Source: Mycteria americana (lineage: Eukaryota; Chordata; Aves; Ciconiiformes; Ciconiidae). From it: a stretch of DNA of 64,000 nucleotides. Location: NCBI RefSeq assembly GCF_035582795.1, contig NW_027445651.1, positions 248,001-312,000 of the forward strand. The letters are read 5' to 3'. The position numbers were made by a program, and so were the translations under genes. Shown here one piece after another: positions 11,541-21,345 of this stretch (positions within the stretch are counted from its first letter, which is position 1; every line of letters begins with the position of its first letter). The notes below the pieces were generated by a model. The model searched no databases. It saw only the letters and a list, made by a program, of their open reading frames with translations, and was not told the origin of the DNA.

Positions 11541-12990
11541 AGCCATGAGAAGGCAGAGGTCATTGGGCTGCAGAGAGCCCATGTTGCTGTGGGGATGCTC
11601 TGTGCACTGCCGCCATCTGCCCAGTCACCATCTGCCTGTAAATAGTGGGATGATGGCCAGAAAGTGGGTATTTCCTGCAGGGATATGCAGGGAGCAGATG
11701 CTTTGTGGCACTTAGGGCCTGCAAAGCTGGGCTTACAATGACCCTAACAACAGGGAAGATGACGTCAGTGCCTCAACACCTTCATCACCTCGCTTCACAA
11801 CTGGGTGGTTGGGAGGCAGATGAGGGCTCTCATAACTGAGCCTCCAGGCAGAAAGACCCTCTGCCTGAATTTCACCTTTTCCTCTGGGGAAGGTAATCTC
11901 CAGAGCTCCAGATGTGCATCGCTGCCCTTCTGCCTTGGCATCTTCTCCTGGCCAAGGCCTCTGATATGCCAAGGTTTTTGGTCCAGCAGATGCCCAAGAA
12001 TATCAGCCAGCACAAGAAGGCTGAGAATGGCCCAGCAGATCAGAGAAGCTCCTGAGCACAGAAACATGTCCCACTGTCACAACTGCTGCCCAGTGGGGAT
12101 GGAGGGGGTAACTGCTCTTGCACAGAGCCTTTCTGGAGCAGAGCTGGAATCTGGCAGTGGTGCAAGCTTAGAGGCCCTGGAAAGCTGTCCCAGGCTTGGA
12201 GGAGACAAAGTATCACAGAGCAGCCATGGCTTATTGACACTGGGTGCCTCCTGGAGCTGGCTGAAGTGGCCTCCTGAAGTGGCCCATGGGGCTGTTGGGC
12301 TCACAGGGCGTGGGGACTCCATTGTGTGGCTGATACCAGTACTAACTTATGAATTACTTTAGCCCTGCATGTCCAGACAGCAGCTCGGCCCTGGCAGGTG
12401 CTGAAGGACTGTATGAGATACCTATTTCATCTGCCTGTGCCCATGTGCACTGGCTGTAGACCCTAGATTAGGTAATGGAGGGGAGGGGAAGGTGGAGATG
12501 AGGCTGTGGGCTGCCTCAGGTATTATTGTCTCCATATCTCCACTCCTGCCACCCTTTGGAGGCATCCTCTATTCGAGCCTCCTCCCCCAGCACAGCTCCA
12601 TCCAGAGCTAAAATAGATCCATTCCCCAAGAGCCAGAGGGGCTTCTGACCTCATCCATTGGCCTCCTGCAGCCATGGGCTTCTCACTCAAGAGTTGGGCT
12701 CCCCATTCACAGAAAATGCTCAGGGCTCAGTGCTCCAGGCCCGTCTGGGAAGAGATGCAGCAAGGCTGGAAGGACTGATGGCCATTGGCTGTGGAGAAGC
12801 CAGCACCAAGGGACAGGACACAAAAGACAACCCAGTGCAGTGAGTCCTACACTCTCCTTCCTCTGGGACTGAGGAAGGGTCTTCTTTTGCACCTAACTGA
12901 ATCCTCTCCAAAAAGCCACCTTTTACTTGAGCAGACTGGAAGAGTTGACTCAGAAGGAAGGATGACTTGGAGGTCCAGACTCGGATGCAG
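11541..12990. other. keratin A 3' flank, no gene
   Basis: The stretch 12340-12990 aligns with 26660-27060 ('CAGACAGCAGCTCGGCC', 'GAAGGACTGTATGAG', 'GGCCATTGGCTGTGGAG', 'GAGCAGACTGGAAGAGTTG'). The part 11570-12330 is absent from the second module. Frames here (e.g. 11805-12362) have no recognisable protein. Confidence 0.65.
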
Positions 12991-12996
12991 CGCAAC

Positions 12997-13002
12997 TTTA
13001 AT
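12997..13002 (-). terminator. keratin A poly(A) signal ATTAAA
   Basis: TTTAAT on the plus strand, ATTAAA on the coding strand, in the conserved context of the array genes. It gives a 3' UTR of about 370 nt. Confidence 0.7.
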
Positions 13003-13366
13003 GAGTAAAGAAGAAAAGGAGGTGGCTCACAGGAAGCACTAGGGGCAACCACTAAGATGTGGTGGAGCTCCTGCAGGGTGTCCATCTGCCTGCCTTGCAG
13101 AGGGAGGGAGCCCATTAGGTCCCCGCTAGCCTGGTGTTGGGAGAAGGCTACAGCAAATGAAAGAGAGAGAGAAGAGAGTGGAAGAAGGAAAAGTGGACAT
13201 AGGCCATGCTTATAGACAGCCCAGGCTGGCTACTTCCTGTTGCCCTTTGCAGGAGAAGCTCGGGATGAAGAGCTGTTCTAAATACAAATGTCCAAAGCTC
13301 TATCTCTTGTCCAGCACCATGTTCTGAGGTCTTGGAGGTTCTTGCCCAGGGAAATTGCCAGCAGAT

Positions 13367-13690
13367 TTAGCAAGGTTGACATCTATTGCCACAGTAACTG
13401 CTGGTAATGCAGCAGAGGTCACAGCACCCAGAGGTGATGGGGACTCCGTTACAGCTGAGGATGCTGCCAACAGCAGCAGAGGTGGAGGAGCCCACAGCGG
13501 TGTTCTGTGGGAAGGAGCTGAGGATGGGGCCAGGAAGAATCACCACCACAGGAGAGGGCTGGATGACAACAGTGGAGTTCTGGCACTGCCTGACACAGGG
13601 CTCATTGCAGCTGTTGGCCAGCGGGGTTGGGCAGCAGGGCTGGCACGGCTGGCAGGGCTGGCATGGCTGGCACTTGTCGGAGCAGGACAT
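13367..13690 (-). CDS. Cys-rich feather-type beta-keratin A
   Basis: Codes a 107-residue corneous beta-protein, a structural protein that polymerises into the 3-4 nm filaments of cornified skin appendage cells. The start is the ATG 21 nt after a leader-intron acceptor, as in chicken feather keratin genes. Residues 1-20 hold a (CQP)n expansion with [14 protein letters not shown]. Residues 21-37 carry the conserved [17 protein letters not shown]. Residues 41-74 are the beta-sheet core with [19 protein letters not shown]. The tail is Cys-rich ([21 protein letters not shown]) and replaces the Gly-rich tail of ordinary feather keratins. It has 18 Cys in all, against roughly 7-8 in a standard feather keratin as I recall. 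The frame, splice sites and poly(A) signal are intact, but the TATA box is missing, so expression is doubtful. Confidence 0.93.
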   Translation of the reverse strand: MSCSDKCQPCQPCQPCQPCCPTPLANSCNEPCVRQCQNSTVVIQPSPVVVILPGPILSSFPQNTAVGSSTSAAVGSILSCNGVPITSGCCDLCCITSSYCGNRCQPC

Positions 13691-13711
13691 GTCTCGGGGC
13701 TTGCAGTGCAC

Positions 13712-14103
13712 CTGTGAGAGAGGGCAGGGAGGAAGCAGAGCACACGGACACCTGAGGAACAGCCTGCAACCCCACCAAAAGGAAGCCAAGACACCTGCCA
13801 GGTGGGGAGGTTGAGAGCGTGCAGGAGGGAACAAGGGCTTGTTTGCCTGAGCCCAGCAATGTCCTTCGGATTGGAGCCAGGCCCAGGGATCCTCCTGCCT
13901 AGCCTGTAGCCATAAAGCTACCTTAGCCCAGCCTCAGCCTATCTCCATGACAGACCGTCTCTCCTCTGCTCTCTCCCCCCATCATGATCATGATCACAGA
14001 GCACTAACATAAGATGAAGGAGCAGGTATCAACTGAGATGTCCTTGAAAGCAAGACCCTGTCCTAAAGGGGGCGGTAGAGGAGAAAAGGGGGTTCCAACT
14101 CAC
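13712..14103 (-). other. keratin A 5'-leader intron
   Basis: The donor GTGAGT (coding strand) follows AACCGG, and the acceptor CCCTCTCTCACAG precedes 21 nt of leader. It is 392 bp against 290 bp in the array genes, with clear homology at both ends. Confidence 0.85.
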
Positions 14104-14190
14104 CCGGTTCCCAAGGAGGAGGAGGTGACAGAAGTGGTTGAGAGAGCGACCAGTTGGGCTGGCCTCACACTGCCTCAAGCCCAAAGGCAG
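14104..14190 (-). promoter_or_regulatory. keratin A exon 1 and TATA-less promoter
   Basis: The non-coding exon 1 region (TCACCTCCTCCTCCTTGGGA on the coding strand) aligns with the array genes. Upstream, the array genes read GAGGCAGTGCAGGGCTAC then TATAAAAGG then CAGCCCAGC. Here the same flanks are joined as GAGGCAGTG-TGAGGC-CAGCCCAAC, 12 bp shorter, and no TATA sequence remains. Start-site use is unknown. Confidence 0.75.
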
Positions 14191-15240
14191 CACTGCATAA
14201 GTGACAATGTTCCTGCATGCTCCTAACGAACGGAAACATCCCAGGGATGTGTTGCTGTGTCCCTCTACGCTGCCTTTGCATTTCCTGGTTTATGTCATGC
14301 CCCTTCCATCACGGACGCTTGTTTTGAGTGCTGGGATGAGAGGTCCCAGGAGTTCTGGGGCAAGAATGCGTCAGTGTGGGCAGAAGACACAGTCTAAGTG
14401 CCCAAGGGCTCCAGTGGAGGCAGGCCATGTCAGCCCGGGGCACTCTGGTGGGTTTCTTTTATGATCCTGCTGACAGGAAGGGCCCCAGCTGCTAACAGCC
14501 CTGCAATCCTTGGCTCGTCCCCCAAGGGCTCCTGTGAGTATGTGTCCTGTCCTCCCCTTTCCTTCCCTCAGGGCTCACTCCAACAGCCAGTGGCTGTTGT
14601 CTTCCCAGGCAGGCATACTGCACTTCAGCTTTTCAACTCTCTTTCACCTTCAGCTGCCCTCAGGAGGAAGTTGCCAAACTCTTTGGCCTCCTCCTCTCTC
14701 TGGACGGTCCCCGAGACTCCTCTAAATGCTGCCTGTGCATCTGTCCTGCTTAGAGTGCCCCATCCCTGCTCTGGCAGGGAGGTCCCCAGCAACTCCTCAG
14801 TCACATCCCTTCCTATCGCCTCTGCCCCCATGTGCTTATCTGCAATAATGTGCATGGGAGCGTGATCTATGTGCTTGTATGCTTGTGTGTACACACACCT
14901 GTGTGCCTCTGGTGAGATCATGTTTCTGTGGACGTGTGTATTTTTTTGCACAGCTGTGAGTACTTGTATGCAACTACACGTGTCTCTGTCATTGCTTGTG
15001 TCCGTGCATCTGTGTGTATCATTGCGCACACTTGTGCGTGTTGGGTATGCGTTAGTGCATGCGCGTGTGTACATAGTTGTGCCTGACTTCACGCCTGGGA
15101 CCTACCATTCCAAGGCCTGTAGTGACAACCCTCCATGACAGCGCCAGGCACTGACATAGTCTTAGCCCCTCGCTATCTGAGGGCACACAGACAGGGCCAC
15201 AGCACTCAGGCCTCACTGAGGAGAAGCCCGAACCCAGGCC
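14191..15240. other. keratin A 5' flank
   Basis: Blocks match the array 5' flank: 'GGGATGAGAGG.CC.AGGA.TTC.GGGGCA' (14333 and 30558) and 'CAGAAGAC.CAG' further on. A TG-rich alternating stretch lies at 14868-15070. Frames here have no recognised product. Confidence 0.7.
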
Positions 15241-16139
15241 AACCTTTTTCATGCTGCCTCCAGGCAGCCTCGAGGGGCTGAGCTGTTTCCCAGGATCCTC
15301 GGTCCTGACCCATGTAAAAGCTTTGAGGTTACAGGGTTCTGCTGCCTCTGTGGGGATGGGGAAGCCTTCTGCCATGACTGACCCTTGTCCAGAGCCAGGA
15401 GCTATGGGAAAAGGAATGAGAGCCTGGGGAGGCTGGGAGGAGGAAGGTGGTGAACATCAGGCCTGGAGGGCCCCATGGCCTCGGGGAGCAGAGGGGAACT
15501 CCAGCATCAGCTGGCATCACCACACAGGGGAAACCACCCACCGGCTCTCCTCTGAAAAGCTTTTCCTTAAAAGCAAGCATCCTGGCAAAATGGTTTGGCA
15601 TTTGCCAGATGAAGCCTTTCATGTGGAGAAGCTGCAGCCACATGCTCTGACTTCACTGTGATTCCTGACAAGTCCAGTTGGCTGTTGTCAGTGTTTCCAG
15701 GCTGCCCCCAGCCTCCCTTTCCCAGGAGGCTTGCTTTCCTGGAAACACCACTACCCACATTTGTTGCACCCTGTCCCTAAGCCAGCTCCCTCAGTCCTGC
15801 TGCCTCCCTGCTCTGGCAGCACTGAGATGTGCCCCGTCTGGGTACCACTGAAAGGTTCCTGAGGGGCATAGGGAAGCAGCCGTGTGGCATCAGCCTGGGG
15901 CCACGTGCATAGGGGAGCCTCTTTCTCTGCCGGTCAGATTCTTCCCTGATGCCTTCAGTCTGCCATGCCAAGCTTTCCATCATTCCTGTTGATGTTTCCC
16001 CTCCTTGCCAGGCAGCAGGTCGTCAAAGGACAGCATAATGCATGCCCAGCTTCAGGGGCACCAGGAAGCAGAGACCTTCTGTCTTGTGTGGCCAGACTCT
16101 TCTCAGTAGTGCCCACTGGCAGGACGAGAGGCAACGGGC
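15241..16139. other. non-coding, nothing recognised
   Basis: Unique-looking moderate-GC DNA with only short, competing frames. Confidence 0.5.
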
Positions 16140-16381
16140 AAAAGTTAAAACACATGACAATGCGGTAGAACACAAAGAAAAACCTTTTTGCTGTGGGGGT
16201 GGTCAAACACTGGAACAGGTTGCTCAGAGAGGTCACGGAGTCTTCATCTGTTGAGAAATTCAACCTGTCTGGGCATAGTTCTAGACTTAGTTCTGCTCTA
16301 GCTGACCCTGCTTGAGCAGAGGGGTTGGACTAGGTGATCTCCAGAGGTGCCTTTCAACCTCAACAGTTCTGTGATTCTGCG
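16140..16381 (+). mobile_element. CR1 LINE 3' end
   Basis: 'GGTCAAACACTGGAACAGGTTGC', 'TCTAGCTGACCCTGCTTGAGCAG', 'GGACTAGGTGATCTCCAGAGG' and 'TTCTGTGATTCTGCGA' are the well-known CR1 3' end. It is 5'-truncated to about 240 bp. This subfamily differs from the one at 10665 and 24557. Confidence 0.95.
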
Positions 16382-16685
16382 AAATGCTTACCTCAGGGCA
16401 CAGCAGCAATACCAGCCCCTGGCCACCAGGAAATTGGGGTTTCCTTCAGGGCCAGTACACAGCAACCCTGACCTCAATTTCCCCCCATCACCCCAGTGGC
16501 CTTCTGCCCATATCCTCCCCAGGGCCAGGCTGCAGTCCAGCGCAACCCTTGTGCCCGGCCCTTCAGGAGGCACTGCTCCAGCATTGCCCAACGTGTCTCT
16601 CCAGAGCTACTCTCACTTCTTAGCCAAGCACCCTTGATGGGGCACTCTGGGCACCATGACTTCTCTCCCCTCCTTCCTCCCAAAG
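16382..16685. other. non-coding, nothing recognised
   Basis: Pyrimidine-rich and C-rich; leads into the candidate exon acceptor. Confidence 0.45.
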
Positions 16686-16835
16686 ATGTTTGGGAAATAC
16701 CTCTCCCACTCAAGGAGGACAGACACCATCTTCACGACCATCCAGGGCATGAGAGACTCCAGGAGCCATGACAGCCCGGTGGTTGCCTGTATGCTGGCCA
16801 TGGCCATGAGAGACTCTGCCTCCCAGCTGGAGCAA
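16686..16835 (+). other. candidate orphan exon (HEAT/MROH-like?)
   Basis: A 150-nt stretch with a strong acceptor before it (TCTCCCCTCCTTCCTCCCAAAG) and the donor GTAAGC after it. It is open with whole codons at both ends (50 residues). The translation includes 'TDTIFTTIQGMRDSRSHDSP' and VVACMLAMAMRDSASQLEQ, amphipathic and helix-like. It vaguely recalls maestro HEAT-repeat (MROH) proteins, which are numerous in birds, but I cannot confirm this. No other exon of such a gene was found, so it may be a stray duplicated exon. Confidence 0.3.
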
Positions 16836-16929
16836 GTAAGCAGCCTGCGGCGGCAGGCCCAAAGACCCTCCAGCTGCCAAATCTAGGGTGTTTTTCTTAA
16901 TGCCAGAGGAGCAGGGACCTCTGTCCCCA

Positions 16930-17350
16930 CTGCTGGTAATTTAATCAGACATGCAGTAGCCAGAGCTACCCGAACCTCCTTGCCTGCAGCCCCAGATCCC
17001 AGCTGCTGTAATAGCTCTGCGTCCCCGTGTCGGTGGGCTCAGCCATCTCCTGCCTTCTGGGGCAGGGGCTTTTGGGTGCTCTTCGTGAAGGGGTAAGGGC
17101 AGGGGCAGGACTGCTGGACAGCCAGGGCCCTTGCGGCCTTTCCAGGCCCAAAGTAGCACCCAGCCTGACTGACTCCAGAGGCAGACAGGGAAGGTTCACC
17201 CCTGTCCCCTGTGTCAGCTGGGCTTCCCATCCCTCTTGCCACAACCTCAGCTGAACAACGTGATCCTGAAGGCTGTGTGGAAGGAGGGCTGTGAACAGGA
17301 GCTGCTGTGCTGACAACTGAAGCTTTACAGCTCCTGTTCACTGTGCTAGC
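16930..17350. repeat. block shared with the array unit
   Basis: The stretch 17215-17350 aligns with 33460-33595: 'CTTGCCACAACCTCAG.TGAACAACG', 'GGAGGGCTGTGA.C.GGAGCT', 'GTGCTAGCAAAGG'. This shows that the far 5' flank of keratin A and the end of the array unit share an origin. Confidence 0.65.
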
Positions 17351-18586
17351 AAAGGCCCCTAGCAGCGTAGTAAAGGAGTGCTCCGAGCTGAATAGTCCAG
17401 GCATTCATTGGAAGGGATTGAAAAGGGGTTTTCATTGCGCTTGCCTAGGTAGTGGAGAGTTGAGGTCAGGGTAGCAGAGGCTGCCAGAGGTTGTCTATGT
17501 GCATGTGTGAAAGGACAGAGAAGGGCTGTTTGTATAGCATAGGGTTGTGTTGGGGCGTCATCCTCCTGCTGGAGTGAGGGATTGTGTCTGTCTCTGGATG
17601 GGGGGTGCTGCAGCAGGTGCTGTTCACAGAGATCTTTCTCTTGAGGAACCTCCTCTGTCTGTGGGGAGAAGGGAGAGAAAATGCAGCTGTGGGGAGAGAC
17701 TGACGGACACCTGGGTTCAGGTGTTCTGCCTATGCCTCCTCCTGTCTCCATCCAGGCAGTCCCTGGAGCAAAGCAGACACAGGTGGGTATCAGGTCCCTC
17801 CCCCTTCCTCTGCAGGGGTGCAGGCAGGCAATTATGTCCGGCATAGAAGTGCGTGGCAGAAGAAGAGCATCAGGGACACTTCCCCTTTGCTGGAGGATAG
17901 TTGATGTAGTTGTGATGTCAAGGTCGGGCAAAGAGAAAGAGGCTTCCAATGTCCTCCTTCATGCCTTTTGCTTGACCGCAGCCTGCATTAACCGTCCATT
18001 ACTTTTCTACAGCCCCTTTGGAGATCTGGCGTGAACTTCAGGGACAGAAAAGAGCAGCTGTGGCCTGACTGCACAAGTAGGAACTGCCCAACCCTGAAAA
18101 TCCTTGCCCTGGCCCTGGCCGTAAGAAGCCTGGGGAGCAGCAAAGAAAGAAGTTTAATTTCTTTCATTGGGATGAATGTTTTAACCACTAGTCCATTATG
18201 TCTCCAGAGGGCTGCTTCATGGCAGAGGAGCAGGGAGGTTAGGTAGAACACAGCAAATCATCTGAGACATATCAGGAGCAACGGATATATGAAGATAATA
18301 AGACTCTGTCTGCACTTTTCTTTGGCACATACCAAGCATTCTTGTATGCACTGTTAGCACGCAGATATTTTGAAAGAGCAGTTGGAAACAGACCTATATA
18401 TACCACATATATAGGAAATTCTCCCCTCCTGGATGTGTTGGAGAAAATGGTGCCTATCTGCCGAGGGATTGACATAATGTTTGGACATTCAGAGAAGGCT
18501 AAGTCAAAACAAAAAAACAAAACCACCCCCCCCCCAAAAAAAAACCCCAAAAAGAAGAAGAGCGCACAGATACTCAGCTCAGCATT
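17351..18586. other. non-coding, nothing recognised
   Basis: The longest frame (minus, 17359-17949, 196 codons) has no domain I know and no keratin likeness. A C-run joined to an A-run lies at 18525-18545. Confidence 0.45.
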
Positions 18587-18628
18587 ATGCAGGCTGCATT
18601 GTGTAGAATGCAGGCTGCATTGTGTAGA
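18587..18628. repeat. 21-bp perfect tandem duplication
   Basis: ATGCAGGCTGCATTGTGTAG plus A occurs twice back to back with no mismatch. Confidence 0.95.
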
Positions 18629-19377
18629 AAGGTGTGGAGGGTTCCCTGGGTAGTTGTCCCCTGCCTGCCACTCCAGCTCTGCGATCTGCGTGCCCAGGAG
18701 TGGCACCCAGGAGCTGTGGTGAGGCTAGGTCTCTGCCTCCCCAGCCAGGGTGGTAGGGAGAAATGCTGTGAGGCACATTCCAGTGTGCCTTGTTGCAGCT
18801 CGGTCCAGACCAAGAGCCTTGGATGAACCAAAGGGTCCAAAAATCCTAACGTGTTCAAGGGGAGACTGGATTTGGAGGAAAGGTATTGCAGGCTGCCAAA
18901 TCCACAAGCAACAACAGGCTCACAAATCCCCTGTCCTGAAAATAGGTGGAACATTGCAGCAAACACTCAAGAGAAGCACCCTACCTGCTTCTCCTGTTGT
19001 TTCTCTTCTGTCAGTATCCAGTTATGACCAGAGCTGGAGAAGGGAGCTGCTGGTAGGAGTCATTACTGCCCTCGTGTTTTACCTCCTGGCCCAAGGAGGG
19101 CAAACCTGCTTAGCTAGGGAAAACTCCTGGGGATCAGCTAAACTCTCAGTATGTGAGCCAGACCCGTCAGACACCGGTGAAGATTCTCTGTTCAAACCTG
19201 CTTTGCTGTCGCACTCCTTTTCATGCCTCTCCTTGTCAGGGAAGCACCATCACTTGGCTGGGGGCAGTCCCTCTGTCCCCGAGTCCATGCTGGTTCCTCT
19301 GCCCAACAGAAAATGGCTGATCACCTCACTGGGGGCTAGTTTATCCCTCTGTGCATATTGAGGGATGGCAAAGAGCA

Positions 19378-19426
19378 CATTTTGGGAACGCACGCGTTTT
19401 GGGAATGCGCGCATTTTGCGAGGCAA
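19378..19426. repeat. short CpG-rich tandem repeat
   Basis: About two and a half imperfect copies of an 18-20-bp unit of the type ATTTTGGGAACGCACGCG. The first segmental copy lacks it (see 7320), so it arose after the duplication. Confidence 0.7.
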
Positions 19427-20401
19427 AGAGCTGGCTCTGGAGAGCAGCTGTGGCGGAAGCTGACGAAACCTGAAAGGTGGCTGAAGGGAGCTATCAGTTG
19501 GGTTTTCCTCCTCAAAGGAGTAAATGTGCAGGTGCTTGCAGTGAGGCCTTCTGAGGTGACACACAAAGTTCAGTTGTAGTGCCAACGTGGGGTCACTTGA
19601 GTCAGAAAGAGAGACAGGGCAGAAAGAACCAGAAGAAGGCAAAGGGGATGAGGCATCTGGAGAAAAGAGGTTGAGTATGTCTGGAGGGGGAGGCAGGAAG
19701 GTGAAAGAGTAGCTCCCCTCCCACATACAGAAGGGACAAAAAGCGGCAGCTTGCAGCCCAGTGGGAGGGTGGTTTTGGTTCTGTCCTCATGCTTGGTTGT
19801 ACCCACAGGTACGTGTAAAAGAGGGTTCAGGATCTTGAGAGAAAATGGGATATTTGTGAGACAAAATGATAAGTATGTTGGACTATGTGGGCACTAGCAA
19901 TGCACGTGACAATGTGATTTTGAGTGATCCAAATGGACGTTTCCCCCTGTGATACATCCGACACTGATTGTTCAGGTACATAATCTTCCATGATTCTTCC
20001 ACAGCTTCCTGGCATGAGTGGCTCCTCCTCCCTAACAACTGACCCCAGGTCAGCAGGTAAAACTACTGATGGGTTGTTCCTTCTGCTCAGGTCTCAGGCA
20101 GAAAAGGAGAGACTGCTCATCAGGGGACTGTCCCAAAAAGGCTAGAGACACCATTTCTTCTGTGGACAGGAGCCTTTCATCTTCTCGAGGTACTGTGTGG
20201 TTTGGGTCAATGAGCCGCTTGCCCTGGAGAGGCAGAAGCTCTCTGTGGTAGGCTTGAGCCATGCTGGGGGAACAGGGCGATCTCTGTAAGTGTCCAGGGC
20301 CTGGGCAGGGCTGACAGAAGGTGGTTTCTTCCATGCGGGCAGGGAGTTCATTCTTGCCCTGGACCTGGGCCCGAGTCTCTGACCTCTGAGCTCCTACCAC
20401 A

Positions 20402-20424
20402 GGGCAGGGCAGGGCAGGGCAGGG
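20402..20424. repeat. GGGCA pentamer microsatellite
   Basis: Four and a half perfect GGGCA units. Confidence 0.9.
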
Positions 20425-21345
20425 CTGCTTTTCCCCAAGATGGGGAAGGAAGTCTGGGAGCTGCCACTGTCAACCCCTGCTTCCCTAAACATTGGACCAA
20501 ACACCCAGGGACAGAAACTTGGAGTGCAGGGACTGTGAGTATTAGACCACTCTTTCTTGTCAGACTTTCAAATTTGACCCAGGCACTCTGCTTTTACTCA
20601 AGGTGTAATGCCTCTTCTCCCCAAGAAACCCTCACCACGCTGTCAGGTCTCTGCAGGGAGCTGCTCTTTAAGAAGCAGAGAACACTGGAAAATGTTGTCT
20701 CACGTGTTTATCCATGTCTTTTCTCAAGCTGCTGCTGCTGTTGGAGAAGGAAAAGAGGAAAAGAAAAGAGAGAGGGCAGAGAAAGAAGAGAAACCTTTCT
20801 CGATTCCCCACCAACCATCTTCTCCTGATTTCTTTTCCCAAGCCGCCCACTTCCGTCTCTCTCTTCTGATCCACCTGGGGCTAATGTTTCTCAACAGAGC
20901 TCTCTGCTCTCCTGCAGTCCCAAATTTCTCCCTTTGCAACACAAATACACTGGACTTCTCAAAGCTGCCGCAGGGATTTGGAAGCTCTCACCTCATTGAC
21001 ATTATGAGGGTGTCACAGTCTGTCTGCTGCCTGGCACATGTAATGCAGCATACTCTGGCCACTCATTTCTCCCTGCATGTCAACACTGCCAGGGCTTCCT
21101 TTTCCCTCCCTTCCAGCTTTGATTTGTGTGAACTTGGGGAGCCAGAAGCCCACTGAGGTGACAGGGACTTGGAAGCAGAATGTAACTATGCAGCAACTGC
21201 CCAGGTCCCTCATCCCATAGAGATGTCCTGATCCCAGCACGAGGGCCAGGCACTACAGGCTGTCCTCCAGAGGCTCTGAGTGGCAGAAGAGCAGGGAGCT
21301 GGGAGCTGGTGCACGGCACAGCTCCCCTCTGGAGCACCCTGACAG

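Larger units (their letters stand above)
18730..21345. repeat. segmental duplication, copy 2
   Basis: Counterpart of 6830-8235. The first two thirds run in the same order. The final 21190-21345 matches 8060-8210 as an inverted copy: its reverse complement reads 'AGGGTGCTCCAGAGGGGAGCTGTGC' and AGCCTGTAGTGCCTGG, found near 8078 and 8147. No gene was recognised, and no coding frame is conserved between the copies. Confidence 0.7.

Noticed and set aside
17359-17949. 196-codon minus-strand frame
   Set aside because: No recognisable family, no conserved counterpart in the duplicated modules, and several competing frames.
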